DNA from: Hominimerdicola alba
Lineage (GTDB): Bacteria; Bacillota; Clostridia; Oscillospirales; Ruminococcaceae
Length of the DNA stretch: 64,000 nt
Reading direction: 5' to 3'
NCBI RefSeq assembly: GCF_900109655.1
Contig: NZ_FOAT01000004.1
Location: forward strand, 62,001-126,000
The position numbers and the translations under genes are program-made. Shown piece after piece: positions 24,673-33,734 of this stretch. The notes beneath the pieces were generated by a model that was not told the origin of the DNA, searched no databases, and saw nothing but the letters and a program-made list of their open reading frames with translations. The stretch's first letter is position 1; each line of letters starts with the position of its first letter.

Positions 24673-26163
24673 TTATTTCATAATGCTTCTCCCCACAGCA
24701 TTTTTCCATCCGCTTATTAGTTCGGTGCGTCTATTTTCAGCCATGGCGGGGATAAATTCGCGGAATTTCTGGGATACGCGGTTGAGTTCCTCGCGGCTTT
24801 CCCAGAAACCGCAGTGAAGTCCTGCAAGGAACGCCGCGCCTGTGGCGGTGGATTCAACGTTGCGGGGACGGATTATGCTTCTGCCAAGGATATCTGCCTG
24901 AAACTGCATGAGAAAATCGTTCTGCGAAGCGCCGCCGTCAACCTTGATAAGACCCAGCGCGGAGGTGTCTTCTTCCATGGCTTTTATGACATCTGCGGTC
25001 TGGTAAGCGATGGCTTCAAGCGCCGCACGGACGATGTGAGCACGTCCCGAACCTCTGGTAAGACCGCATATCACGCCGCGGGCATCGCTGTCCCAGTAGG
25101 GTGTGCCCAGTCCCACAAAGGCGGGAACGAAGTATACTCCGCCGTTATCGGGAACACTTTCGGCAATGGCGGCGGTCTCCTCGGCTGTGCTGATTATGCA
25201 GAGTTCGTCACGAAGCCATTTTATAACAGCACCCGATACAAATACAGACCCTTCCAGCGCGTAGGTAACTTTTCCGCCCATGCCCCATGCGATGGTGGTC
25301 AGCAGTCCGTTGGCGCTCTCGACACATTCGTCCCCGGTATTCATCAGCAGGAATCCGCCTGTGCCGTAGGTGTTCTTGACATCGCCTTTAAGGAAACAGC
25401 ACTGTCCGAAAAGCGCCGCCTGCTGATCGCCCGCACAGCCGCAGATGGGTATTTCAGCGCCTATCAGCGACTTATCGGTAGTGCCGAAATCTCCCGAGGA
25501 ATCCCTTACATCGGGGAGGATATTTTCGGGTATGCCGAGAAGACCAAGTATCTCCTTGTCCCATTCGAGGGTGTGGATATTGAACAGCATTGTGCGTGAG
25601 GCATTGGTGTAGTCGGTAGCATGGACTTTTCTGCCTGTGAGGTTCCATATCAGCCATGTATCCACCGTGCCGAAGAGAAGTTCGCCACGCTGTGCTCTTT
25701 CGCGGACACCCTCAACGTTATCGAATATCCACTTTATCTTTGTGGCGGAGAAATAGGGGTCGATGAGCAGACCTGTTTTACTGCGGAAGAATTTTTCCAG
25801 CCCCTGTTCGGCAAAATGGGTGCAGGTGGAAGCTGTGCGGCGGCACTGCCATACTATGGCATTATAAACGGGCTCTCCGGTGTTTTTATCCCATATCATG
25901 GTGGTCTCGCGCTGGTTTGTCACACCGATGGCGGCTATCTCGGAGATATCCTCACCGTTTGATGTGAGGTAAGCTGTGCAGTCATTAACGGCGCGAAGCT
26001 GAGAATCAAGGATATCCTTGGGGTCGTGCTCCACCCAGCCCGCTTTGGGGAATATCTGGGGAAATTCGTACTGTGCCGAAAATACCTTTTCGCCTTTTCT
26101 GTCAAAAAGTACGGCGCGTGAAGAAGTTGTACCCTGATCGAGGGAAAGTATATATTTTTTCAT
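24673..26163 (-). CDS. glpK: glycerol kinase
   Basis: Phosphorylates glycerol to glycerol-3-phosphate in the cytoplasm. The 496-residue product is of normal length. It opens '[21 protein letters not shown]', the FGGY ATP-binding phosphate-1 motif, and contains '[11 protein letters not shown]', 'GVTNQRETT' and the C-terminal '[11 protein letters not shown]'-type adenosine motif. The start is the ATG at 26163, nine bases after AAAGGA; the ATG three codons earlier overlaps that site. No glycerol facilitator or dehydrogenase gene is adjacent, so it appears as a single-gene unit. Confidence 0.96.
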   Translation of the reverse strand: MKKYILSLDQGTTSSRAVLFDRKGEKVFSAQYEFPQIFPKAGWVEHDPKDILDSQLRAVNDCTAYLTSNGEDISEIAAIGVTNQRETTMIWDKNTGEPVYNAIVWQCRRTASTCTHFAEQGLEKFFRSKTGLLIDPYFSATKIKWIFDNVEGVRERAQRGELLFGTVDTWLIWNLTGRKVHATDYTNASRTMLFNIHTLEWDKEILGLLGIPENILPDVRDSSGDFGTTDKSLIGAEIPICGCAGDQQAALFGQCCFLKGDVKNTYGTGGFLLMNTGDECVESANGLLTTIAWGMGGKVTYALEGSVFVSGAVIKWLRDELCIISTAEETAAIAESVPDNGGVYFVPAFVGLGTPYWDSDARGVICGLTRGSGRAHIVRAALEAIAYQTADVIKAMEEDTSALGLIKVDGGASQNDFLMQFQADILGRSIIRPRNVESTATGAAFLAGLHCGFWESREELNRVSQKFREFIPAMAENRRTELISGWKNAVGRSIMK

Positions 26164-26204
26164 GATAATCATCCTTTCGTTTTACGTTTTAAAACCTTTT
26201 GTAT

Positions 26205-26233
26205 ATGATACTACCAAAAACCGAAGTTGTCAA
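26205..26233 (-). promoter_or_regulatory. promoter of glpK
   Basis: Minus strand: TTGACA, 17 bases, TATCAT. Beyond it, 26234-26699 is a gene-free stretch. It holds a short hairpin AGTTGTAC/GTACAACT near 26513-26534; I see no other feature. Confidence 0.75.
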
Positions 26234-26699
26234 CCGCGGTCTTTGTTTGATGTTTATAATTAAAATCTGTTTGCAGCTGCCGAAAAGTATTATGCGTCCT
26301 TAATTTATGAGCCCGCGGAGATGCTTGCAGTAAACAGCGATATACGAATCACGCGGGTATTGTCAAGATGCTTGGTTGCTCCCCCTCTTATGCAGTATAA
26401 CACGCCGCCTCATATCCTCGTAGTCATAGTCAGCGGCTGCCTGCCATCGTGCGCATAGGTCTGGTGAATAAGTTTTTCACTATCAGTGATTTTAGCCGAA
26501 AAGTTGTACGTTTTTGTACAACTCTTGCAGAAATATGTCTGAGTTAAATCAAAAAACAGTTGTTTGCACAGCGTAACAGGTTTGGATATGGGCAGTTCTC
26601 ACATATATTTAATGGTAGATTTTAGGAGACCGGAGGCTGTGTTTATTTGCAAAAGAGATCTATTTCAGGGTAAAAAAACGGACTTATGATTTTTGGGGC

Positions 26700-26728
26700 T
26701 TTACATTTGCATTTTCAGGTGTTATAAT
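26700..26728 (+). promoter_or_regulatory. promoter of the Dabb-radA unit
   Basis: TTTACA, 17 bases, TATAAT, about 33 bases upstream of the start at 26762. Confidence 0.8.
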
Positions 26729-26761
26729 GGTTGCAGTAACGATCTGAGGAGGTCAAAAAAA

Positions 26762-27052
26762 ATGATTAGACATATTTGTATGTTCAAGCTGAAAAACGAG
26801 AACAAGGACGCACTGATAAAGGAATTTCTGGAGAGAGCTGAGAGCCTGAAAACTATCCCTCAGCTGAAAAGATATGAGGTAGTTTACAACGACAAGAGAA
26901 CTCCCGACAGCAACTATGATGTTTCGCTGATATTCGATTTTGACAGTGTTGAAGACCTGAACGCTTATCAGAGTTCGGAAACACATATAAACTTCGGCAA
27001 ATTTGTGGCGACCGTAAAGGAAGAAAGAGCCTGCATCGACTACGAATTCTGA
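26762..27052 (+). CDS. Dabb (stress-responsive alpha/beta barrel) family protein
   Basis: A 96-residue protein, MIRHICMFKLKNE..., of the Dabb family, small dimeric alpha/beta-barrel proteins of mostly unknown function. 'HICMFKLK', 'SNYDVSLIFDFDSVEDLNAYQ' and 'HINFGKFV' follow the family pattern, in which the last segment usually reads H-P-x-H. The ATG follows GAGGAGG. It lies eight bases upstream of radA and shares its promoter. A link to stress response is family knowledge only. Confidence 0.85.
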   Translation: MIRHICMFKLKNENKDALIKEFLERAESLKTIPQLKRYEVVYNDKRTPDSNYDVSLIFDFDSVEDLNAYQSSETHINFGKFVATVKEERACIDYEF

Positions 27053-27060
27053 GGTGAGTT

Positions 27061-28437
27061 ATGGCTAAGGCGAAAAGCGCGTATGTATGCTCGAACTGCG
27101 GGTTTGAAGCGAGCAAGTGGAACGGCAAATGTCCCGAATGCGGCGAATGGAACACCTTTGAAGAGGTGGAGATACAGGTATCTGCAAGAACTTCGGGCAA
27201 AAGCAGAGGTTCGGCTGTAAAGGATATCTCCGACAGCATACTGAACATCGGGGCGGTGGACGCAAGTGCGCGGGAAATACGTTACGACACTGGCATGAAT
27301 GAACTCAACAGAGTTCTCGGCGGCGGGCTTGTAAAGGGTTCGCTGGTGCTTCTGGGCGGTGAGCCGGGCATAGGTAAATCCACCATGCTTTTGCAGATTT
27401 GCCAGACCATGGGGGACGACCACACTATTTTATATGTATCGGGTGAGGAATCCGCAAGGCAGATAAAACTGAGGGCTGACAGGCTCGGAGTGGACAACGA
27501 GAACCTCTACCTGCTTGCCGAGACCGATGCTGAGAGCATATGCGCGGCGATAGTCAAGGAAAAGCCCGAGATAGTCATAATCGACTCCATACAAACCATG
27601 AGCATCAGCGGGATATCATCGGCACAGGGCTCAGTCACACAGGTGCGCGAGTGTACTAATATGTTCATGAGGACGGCGAAATCCGAGGAGATACCCATAT
27701 TCATCGTCGGGCACGTCAACAAGGACGGCGCCATAGCGGGACCTAAGGTAATGGAGCATATCGTTGACTGCGTGCTGTACTTTGAGGGTCAGCGCAACAT
27801 GACTTACAGGATACTCCGCGCAGTGAAGAACCGTTTCGGTTCCACCAATGAGATAGGCGTTTTCGAGATGGCTGACGGCGGGCTTGTGGAAGTGGACAAC
27901 CCCTCCATGCTGATGCTTGAGGGCAGACCGCTGAACGTTTCGGGAAGCTGTGTCGCCTGCGTTATGGAGGGTTCGCGCCCCATAATGGCGGAAGTTCAGG
28001 CGCTGGTATCAAAAAGCAGCACCTCACAGCCGAGGAGGACGGCTACGGGTTTCGACTATTACAGAATGTCAATAATACTGGCGGTGCTTGAAAAGCGGCT
28101 TGGATATTTCTTCGGCGGGCTGGACGTATTTATTAATATAGTAGGCGGTCTGAAACTGGACGACACTGCCGCCGATCTCACAGTTGCTATGGCGCTTTAT
28201 TCAAGCGTTACCGACAAAGTGGTAGACGATAAGACAATCGCGCTGGGCGAGATAGGTTTGGGCGGTGAGCTGAGAAACATCACCCATGCCGAACAGAGAA
28301 TACAGGAAGCCGAGCGAATGGGTTTCGAGAAGTGCATAATCCCATACTATGCGGCGAAGAAGATAAACACCGCGAAATACGGCATAAAGGTCATCGGCGC
28401 AAGGTCGATAAAGGACGCTTTCAAAGAGCTTGGATAG
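27061..28437 (+). CDS. radA: DNA repair protein RadA (Sms)
   Basis: A RecA-like motor that helps process recombination intermediates by branch migration. The 458-residue protein has the N-terminal zinc finger 'CSNCGFEASKWNGKCPECGEW', and Walker A in 'GGEPGIGKSTM'. It also has the RadA-specific 'KNRFGSTNEIGVF' motif and a C-terminal Lon-protease-like domain ('GGLDVFINIVGGLKLDDTAADL'). Co-transcribed with the Dabb gene. Confidence 0.96.
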   Translation: MAKAKSAYVCSNCGFEASKWNGKCPECGEWNTFEEVEIQVSARTSGKSRGSAVKDISDSILNIGAVDASAREIRYDTGMNELNRVLGGGLVKGSLVLLGGEPGIGKSTMLLQICQTMGDDHTILYVSGEESARQIKLRADRLGVDNENLYLLAETDAESICAAIVKEKPEIVIIDSIQTMSISGISSAQGSVTQVRECTNMFMRTAKSEEIPIFIVGHVNKDGAIAGPKVMEHIVDCVLYFEGQRNMTYRILRAVKNRFGSTNEIGVFEMADGGLVEVDNPSMLMLEGRPLNVSGSCVACVMEGSRPIMAEVQALVSKSSTSQPRRTATGFDYYRMSIILAVLEKRLGYFFGGLDVFINIVGGLKLDDTAADLTVAMALYSSVTDKVVDDKTIALGEIGLGGELRNITHAEQRIQEAERMGFEKCIIPYYAAKKINTAKYGIKVIGARSIKDAFKELG

Positions 28438-28472
28438 AAAATGTAAATTTTCTGTTAAGTTCAGTAGATACC

Positions 28473-28501
28473 TTGACATTTACAGGGAAGTATGGTATGA
28501 T
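28473..28501 (+). promoter_or_regulatory. promoter of rplU-prp-rpmA
   Basis: TTGACA, 17 bases, TATGAT, leaving a leader of about 90 bases before rplU. Confidence 0.85.
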
Positions 28502-28507
28502 AATAAA

Positions 28508-28590
28508 GCCGCATATTCACGGTTTCTTTAAGTGTGTCATGATGAAGTCGTGCTCCACCGTGCGTAGCGAGTTCATGTAAAGGCAGGTGC
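28508..28590 (+). ncRNA. 5' leader of rplU (candidate L21 leader)
   Basis: Short leader with a closing stem CACGGT (28518-28523) / ACCGTG (28557-28562) around a variable region. L21 autoregulatory leaders are known before rplU in Firmicutes. Position and size agree, but I have not matched a model. Confidence 0.5.
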
Positions 28591-28596
28591 ATATAG

Positions 28597-28908
28597 ATGT
28601 ACGCAGTAATTGAAACAGGCGGAAAGCAGTATCAGGTAAAGGCAGGCGACGAGCTCTACATCGAGAAGCTCAGCGTTAATGCAGACGAGAGCGTTACTTT
28701 TGACAAGGTAATGGCAGTTGGTTCTGATGCAGGTATCAAGGTTGGTGCTCCTTATGTTGAGGGTGCTACTGTATCCGCAAAGGTAGTCAAGAACGGCAAG
28801 GCTAAGAAGATCACAGTCTTCACCTACAAGCCCAAGAAGGGTGAGAAGAGGAAGATGGGTCACAGACAGCCCTACACCAAGGTAGTTATCGAAGCTATCA
28901 ACGCATAA
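28597..28908 (+). CDS. rplU: 50S ribosomal protein L21
   Basis: A 103-residue ribosomal protein. '[25 protein letters not shown]' and '[21 protein letters not shown]' followed by '[13 protein letters not shown]' are diagnostic for L21. First gene of the conserved rplU-prp-rpmA unit. Confidence 0.98.
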   Translation: MYAVIETGGKQYQVKAGDELYIEKLSVNADESVTFDKVMAVGSDAGIKVGAPYVEGATVSAKVVKNGKAKKITVFTYKPKKGEKRKMGHRQPYTKVVIEAINA

Positions 28909-28922
28909 TTTGTGATGGTCGA

Positions 28923-29234
28923 ATGATCGCCGCAGATTTTTTCAGAAATGAGAGCGATATGCTCACAGGTTTTCGCGTTACGGGTCATGCAGGTTTAGCC
29001 GATTTCGGTTATGACGTTTGCTGTGCAAGCGTATCTTCCGCCGTTATGATGACGGCTAACACCATCACTGAGGCTTTCAAGCTGGAAGCAGATGTTGAGG
29101 TGGGGGAGAACGAGATCAGGCTTGACATGAAAACACCCGATGAGAACGCGGACAAAGTAATAATGGGACTTCTGATCCATCTGTATAATCTGAGGGACGA
29201 ATTTCCCGGGCATATCAAGCTGAAGGTCGGCTGA
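28923..29234 (+). CDS. prp: ribosomal-processing cysteine protease Prp
   Basis: A 103-residue cysteine protease (YsxB family) that removes the N-terminal extension of ribosomal protein L27 in Firmicutes. The catalytic histidine is in 'RVTGHAGLADFGYD' and the cysteine in 'VCCASVSSAV'. It lies between rplU and rpmA as in other Firmicutes. The L27 encoded next carries a matching cleavable leader, so enzyme and substrate are both here. The ribosome binding site is weak (GTGATGG). Confidence 0.95.
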   Translation: MIAADFFRNESDMLTGFRVTGHAGLADFGYDVCCASVSSAVMMTANTITEAFKLEADVEVGENEIRLDMKTPDENADKVIMGLLIHLYNLRDEFPGHIKLKVG

Positions 29235-29272
29235 GGCTGACTGTATCACGTTACATGGAGGTGTGATCTCAA

Positions 29273-29554
29273 ATGATAAAGATATCAATGCAGTATTTCG
29301 CTCATAAAAAGGGTATGGGTTCTACCAAGAACGGCCGTGAGTCCGAGTCCAAGAGACTTGGTGTGAAGAGAGCTGACGGACAGTTCGTACTGGCAGGCAA
29401 CATTCTTGTTCGCCAGAGAGGTACTCACATTCACCCCGGTGAGAATGTTAAGCGTGGTTCTGATGACACTCTGTTCGCTACCAGCGACGGTGTTGTAAGA
29501 TTTGAAAGAATGGGTAAGGACCGTAAGAAGGTTTCTGTTTATCCTCAGGCTTAA
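29273..29554 (+). CDS. rpmA: 50S ribosomal protein L27 with cleavable N-terminal leader
   Basis: A 93-residue L27. Before the conserved '[20 protein letters not shown]' it has a leader '[10 protein letters not shown]'. This resembles the Prp cleavage motif known in Firmicutes, where cut occurs after F-F-A or Y-F-A, leaving HKKG at the new N-terminus near the peptidyl-transferase centre. A GGAGGTG site precedes the ATG. A strong terminator follows. Confidence 0.97.
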   Translation: MIKISMQYFAHKKGMGSTKNGRESESKRLGVKRADGQFVLAGNILVRQRGTHIHPGENVKRGSDDTLFATSDGVVRFERMGKDRKKVSVYPQA

Positions 29555-29567
29555 TTGCGAAAAGACA

Positions 29568-29600
29568 GACCCTGAGCTTACTTTGCTCGGGGTCTTTTTA
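29568..29600 (+). terminator. terminator after rpmA
   Basis: GACCCTGAGC (29568-29577) pairs with GCTCGGGGTC (29585-29594), then TTTTTATAAG. Confidence 0.9.
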
Positions 29601-29695
29601 TAAGAGATAAAAAGACAAAAGACTAGGACAAAACATCGGTATTACCGATAAAATATTAAAAACTCAACAACAGATAACATTTGAGGACAACAAAA

Positions 29696-30463
29696 ATGAA
29701 TAATGATGTTCAAAATATCAACAGGGATATGGGCAGATCTTTCAGCAAGTTCGGACTGATCCTTATCTGCATCGCGCTTGCTGTTTTCGGATACAAATAC
29801 TTTTTCGGATTCAGAGATGTCAGGCTGTACGAAACCTACGACAACTGCACTGTAAAAACATGGACAGAGCAGCACAGGGATTCCGAGGGTGATTTAAGCA
29901 CGTATTATTACGTCAAAGTCGTCCGCGAAGACCCGGATCATGTTCCTGGTATAGCCGATGATGATCACAAGAAAGAAAAAGCTCAGCCGAAAGACAGCCG
30001 AATGAAAGTCAAGATCGACTACAAGGACAATGAAGACGTAAAAAAGGATCACGACAGCAATACAGTGCTGTTTTCTGATTCTGTGCCACGTAGTTACTAC
30101 ATGCTTTTCACAAACTACCAAAACCCAAGGGTGACGATGTATACCACCGACTGGGGCAGACATTATCCCGTTTCGACGGTTGGATGCAGTAAAAAGAATG
30201 CTGAGCTCGAATACAGAAAGCTCGATCCTCCCACAAGCTGGTATTTTCTGCTGGGAGCTCTTGCTTTTATCGGTTTTCTGAATCTTTCACTTGGCGCACA
30301 AAACAGGCGAGTTGCCAATAATTACAGCTCTGACAGAGTTTATGAGCCCGGGTTCACTTTTTCAGACAAAGAAGACGCACTTGTGATGATGGCACACGCC
30401 AGGATACAGCGTGAAAAGGAAGAAGAACGGCGGCGCAGGAACCGCAGAAACGGTGGATTCTGA
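29696..30463 (+). CDS. membrane protein, paralogue of the next gene
   Basis: A 255-residue protein with one membrane segment near the N-terminus (about 20-40) and another at about 180-200, enclosing an extracytoplasmic domain. The end is very basic ('EKEEERRRRNRR'). The domain contains 'YDNCTVKTWTEQHRDSEGDLSTYYYVKV' and 'MLFTNYQNPRVTMYTTDWGRHYPV', which align with the 192-residue protein that follows. No known family was recognised. The two genes sit between rpmA and obg, which are adjacent in many Firmicutes. Confidence 0.75.
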   Translation: MNNDVQNINRDMGRSFSKFGLILICIALAVFGYKYFFGFRDVRLYETYDNCTVKTWTEQHRDSEGDLSTYYYVKVVREDPDHVPGIADDDHKKEKAQPKDSRMKVKIDYKDNEDVKKDHDSNTVLFSDSVPRSYYMLFTNYQNPRVTMYTTDWGRHYPVSTVGCSKKNAELEYRKLDPPTSWYFLLGALAFIGFLNLSLGAQNRRVANNYSSDRVYEPGFTFSDKEDALVMMAHARIQREKEEERRRRNRRNGGF

Positions 30464-30570
30464 TTCAAATGATATTTCTGCTGCAATAGTGACTTTTACG
30501 GATAAAGTACGAAAAAGCAGAGCATATCGTTTTTACGGTCAGATATCCGTTATGATAAGTTAAGGATATA

Positions 30571-31149
30571 ATGAATAAACAGTCAAAAAAATCATACAGC
30601 TATTTGCTTCATGCTCTGATTGCAGCTGTATTTTGTCTTGGGATATTATACTATCACACATCTCATCCGATAGTTGCCAAGGTAAAAACTTATGAAGATT
30701 TCAAGGTAAACAGCTGGACTAAAAGAGAGAACACAGGGAAAAACGGTTGGCACACCTATTACTATATCAGTATAGACAGTAAGTCCTATGATGACTTTGA
30801 ACCTGTTTTTACTCCGGGCGACGAAGATATATATACATCATACGAGAAGCAGAAAGCGGAAGCAACGAAGACCAAAATGCTTTTCAAAGGCAGCGTCAAT
30901 GAGATGATTTACGGGAAATTCGCAAATTACTCCAAAAGCAAACTGACGCTTTATAAGACGAACGATGAAGAAGTCTTTCCTGTTTATTTACCCGATTGCG
31001 ATGCTAAGGAAGCGCAAAGAGAGTACAGGCAGATGCACCCTACATACTTATGGCTTATAGCGATAATATATTTGGGCGCAGACTTCTTGTTAAACGTAAT
31101 ATTTGGTCTTTCGGCGCTGTGTAAAGAAATTAAAATGAGAAATATATAA
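30571..31149 (+). CDS. membrane protein, paralogue of the previous gene
   Basis: A 192-residue protein with membrane segments at about residues 10-28 and 165-185. Between them, 'KVKTYEDFKVNSWTKRENT...HTYYYISI' and 'YGKFANYSKSKLTLYKTNDEEVFPVYLPDCDAKEAQREYRQMHP' match the preceding protein segment for segment, so the two arose by tandem duplication. Function unknown. It ends 14 bases before obg. Confidence 0.75.
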   Translation: MNKQSKKSYSYLLHALIAAVFCLGILYYHTSHPIVAKVKTYEDFKVNSWTKRENTGKNGWHTYYYISIDSKSYDDFEPVFTPGDEDIYTSYEKQKAEATKTKMLFKGSVNEMIYGKFANYSKSKLTLYKTNDEEVFPVYLPDCDAKEAQREYRQMHPTYLWLIAIIYLGADFLLNVIFGLSALCKEIKMRNI

Positions 31150-31163
31150 AGGGAGGTCGGAGA

Positions 31164-32441
31164 ATGTTCGTCGATCAGGCAAAAATCTATATCAAAGCAG
31201 GCGACGGCGGCGATGGTGCGGTATCGTTCCACCGTGAGAAATATGTCGCAGCAGGCGGTCCCGACGGAGGCGACGGCGGAAAAGGCGGCGATATCATCTT
31301 TAAGGTCGATGACAACATCTCGAACCTTATTGATTTCAGATACAAGAAAAAGTACGTGGCTGAAAAAGGTCAGAATGGCGGCGCAAAGAATTCCTACGGA
31401 AGAAGCGCTCCTGACCTAGTGATAAAAGTTCCGAGAGGTACAGTCATCAAGGACGCTGATACAGGCAGGATACTTGCTGATATGTCCGCTGACGAGCCTG
31501 TTACCGTGGCACACGGCGGCAAGGGCGGCAGAGGTAATGCTCATTTTGCAACCTCTACAAGACAGATACCCAGATTTGCCAAGCCCGGTTTCAGGGGCGA
31601 AGAATTCAACATCAGACTGGAGCTGAAACTTCTGGCTGACGTTGGTCTTGTGGGATTCCCGAATGTGGGAAAATCCACGCTGATATCTGTTGTTTCGGCG
31701 GCAAAACCGAAGATAGCGAACTATCACTTCACTACACTTGTACCCGTGCTGGGCGTTGTAAAAGTCGGAGATGAAAGGTCATTCGTTATGGCTGATATCC
31801 CCGGACTTATCGAGGGCGCAAGCGAGGGCATCGGACTGGGACATGAGTTCCTCAGACACGTTGAAAGATGCAGGCTGATAGTTCACGTGGTTGACGTATC
31901 GGGTATCGAGGGTCGTGACCCCATCGAGGACTTTGAAGCCATAAACAAAGAGCTTGCTAATTTTTCGGAGGAACTGGCAGCGGCTCCGCAGATAGTTGCG
32001 GCAAACAAGACCGATATGGCTACCCCCGAGCAGATAGCAAGATTCAAGGAATACATCGAAAAGCAGGAGCTCCCCTATTACGAGATATCTGCTGCCACCA
32101 CAAAGGGAACCCAGGAGCTCATATACGGCATAAACGAAAAGCTTGCAGAGCTCCCGCCTGTTAAAAGATTTGAAGCACAGCCCCTCACCCGTGAGGAAGT
32201 TGAGCGGAAGAATACCAACAACCGCGAATTCTCCATCACTGTGGAAGACGGTGTATACTTCGTCGAGGCGGACTGGCTGTACGATATCCTCAGAGTTGCG
32301 GATATGGACGATTACTCATCCCTGCAGTACTTCCAGAACGTTCTGGTATCCAGCGGCATAATCAGAAAACTGGAAGCTATGGGCATTCAGGAGGGCGACA
32401 CTGTTGCTGTGTTCGACTTTGAGTTTGAGTATATCCCGTAA
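31164..32441 (+). CDS. obg: GTPase Obg (CgtA)
   Basis: Essential GTPase in ribosome assembly and stress control. The 425-residue protein has all three parts. First comes the glycine-rich Obg fold ('GDGGDGAVSFHREKYVAAGGPDGGDGGKGG'-type N-terminus, about 1-158). The G domain follows, with 'GFPNVGKSTL', 'DIPGLIEGAS' and 'NKTD'. Last is a C-terminal OCT domain ('WLYDILRVADMDDYSSLQYFQNVLVSSG'). A GGGAGG site precedes the ATG. Confidence 0.97.
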   Translation: MFVDQAKIYIKAGDGGDGAVSFHREKYVAAGGPDGGDGGKGGDIIFKVDDNISNLIDFRYKKKYVAEKGQNGGAKNSYGRSAPDLVIKVPRGTVIKDADTGRILADMSADEPVTVAHGGKGGRGNAHFATSTRQIPRFAKPGFRGEEFNIRLELKLLADVGLVGFPNVGKSTLISVVSAAKPKIANYHFTTLVPVLGVVKVGDERSFVMADIPGLIEGASEGIGLGHEFLRHVERCRLIVHVVDVSGIEGRDPIEDFEAINKELANFSEELAAAPQIVAANKTDMATPEQIARFKEYIEKQELPYYEISAATTKGTQELIYGINEKLAELPPVKRFEAQPLTREEVERKNTNNREFSITVEDGVYFVEADWLYDILRVADMDDYSSLQYFQNVLVSSGIIRKLEAMGIQEGDTVAVFDFEFEYIP

Positions 32442-32452
32442 AGGTGACACTG

Positions 32453-32878
32453 ATGCATATAGATATGACAGAGCGCGAGGCTAATCAGTACTCCCCTCTT
32501 GCCCTGGCTTTTCTGGGCGATTCAGTCTATGAACAGCTGGTAAGGGAGCGGATACTTCTTGCGGCAAATATGCCCGCCCACAAGCTTCACAAGCTGGCGG
32601 TGAGCAGAGTCTGCGCTGAGTATCAGTCGGAATGTGCGATGCTTTTACAGGAGCAGGGCGTACTTACCGAGAATGAAGCAGAGGTCTTCAAGCGCGGGCG
32701 CAATACCAAAGTTAATGCGCCGAAACATTCCACGATAGCTGAATACCGCAATGCTACGGGTCTGGAATGTTTATTCGGTTATTTATATTTGACAGCACAG
32801 CATGAACGAATCGATGTGCTGTTCAGTCTTTGCTGGGAACACGGTGAGGACGAATTCAACGAAAAGATCAAGGAGTGA
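32453..32878 (+). CDS. mrnC: mini-ribonuclease III
   Basis: Matures 23S rRNA in Firmicutes. It is an RNase III catalytic domain without a double-stranded RNA-binding domain. The 141-residue product carries the catalytic region 'LALAFLGDSVYEQLVRERIL', and 'RGRNTKVNAPKHSTIAEYRNATGLECLFGYLYL' with the second acidic pair. The ATG at 32453 has AAAGGTGA seven bases before it; a GTG nine bases upstream is less well placed. It follows obg and precedes yebC. Confidence 0.92.
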   Translation: MHIDMTEREANQYSPLALAFLGDSVYEQLVRERILLAANMPAHKLHKLAVSRVCAEYQSECAMLLQEQGVLTENEAEVFKRGRNTKVNAPKHSTIAEYRNATGLECLFGYLYLTAQHERIDVLFSLCWEHGEDEFNEKIKE

Positions 32879-32883
32879 ATTTT

Positions 32884-33627
32884 ATGTCAGGACATTCAAA
32901 GTGGGAAAATATCAAGAGGAAAAAGGGTGCTACCGACGCTGCGAGAGCTAAGATATTCACCAAGATAGGCAGAGAGATAGCAGTTGTAGTTAAGATGGGC
33001 GGTCCCGACCCCGCAGGTAATGCGAAGCTGAGAGACCTCATCGCTAAGGCTAAGGCTAACAACGTTCCCAACGACAACATAGACAGGATCATCAAGAAGG
33101 CTGCAGGCGACGGCGATAAGAACAACTACGAGTCAATGGTATACGAGGGCTACGGTCCTAACGGCGTTGCAGTTATCGTTGAGTGTCTGACAGACAACAA
33201 GAACAGAACTGCTGCCGATGTAAGAAGCTATTTCAGCAAGTTCGGCGGAAACATGGGCAACTCAGGCTGCGTATCCTATCTGTTCTCCGATGTTGGTACT
33301 GTTGTTATCGAGAACAACGGCGCTGACGAAGACAAGATCATGGACGACGTTTTCGAGGCTGGCGCTGATGACTTCAACGTTGATGACGATGTTGTTGAGA
33401 TAGCTTGTGCACCCAACAGCGTTACTGCTGTAAGAGAAGCACTGGAAGGTCTGGGCTACAAGGTACTTTCCGCTGAGGCTGACAAGGTGCCTTCCACCTA
33501 CGTTACCCTGACAGACGAGGATTCCATCAAGAAGATGGGTCTGCTTCTGGAGTATCTGGAGGACAACGACGACGTTCAGAACGTTTACCACAACTGGGAG
33601 AATATGCCTGTTGAGGAAGAAGACTGA
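32884..33627 (+). CDS. yebC: YebC/PmpR family protein
   Basis: A 247-residue member of the YebC/PmpR family, long called a transcriptional regulator and more recently linked to translation of proline-rich stretches in some bacteria. 'MSGHSKWENIKRKKGATDAAR' is the diagnostic N-terminus, and 'RTAADVRSYFSKFGGNMG' and 'EDNDDVQNVYHNWE' are also typical. The start at 32884 follows AAGGAGTGA; an in-frame codon three residues upstream lacks spacing. Confidence 0.95.
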   Translation: MSGHSKWENIKRKKGATDAARAKIFTKIGREIAVVVKMGGPDPAGNAKLRDLIAKAKANNVPNDNIDRIIKKAAGDGDKNNYESMVYEGYGPNGVAVIVECLTDNKNRTAADVRSYFSKFGGNMGNSGCVSYLFSDVGTVVIENNGADEDKIMDDVFEAGADDFNVDDDVVEIACAPNSVTAVREALEGLGYKVLSAEADKVPSTYVTLTDEDSIKKMGLLLEYLEDNDDVQNVYHNWENMPVEEED

Positions 33628-33643
33628 TATACTTCATAAATTC

Positions 33644-33676
33644 AGCCGACAGTTTTGTACTGTCGGCTTTTTCTTT
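33644..33676 (+). terminator. terminator of the obg-yebC unit
   Basis: AGCCGACAGT (33644-33653) pairs with ACTGTCGGCT (33659-33668), then TTTTTCTTT. Confidence 0.92.
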
Positions 33677-33689
33677 AATCTTCATAAAC

Positions 33690-33726
33690 CAAAAAATGAC
33701 CGACAACGCATTACGCTGTCGGTCAT
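33690..33726 (-). terminator. terminator of the WG-repeat gene
   Basis: ATGACCGACA (33696-33705) pairs with TGTCGGTCAT (33717-33726); on the minus strand TTTTTT follows. Confidence 0.9.
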
Positions 33727-33734
33727 GAATTTTT

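Noticed and set aside
26234-26699. Small RNA or small gene upstream of the Dabb gene
   Set aside because: Only a short AGTTGTAC/GTACAACT hairpin was seen; no promoter-terminator pair or ribosome binding site.
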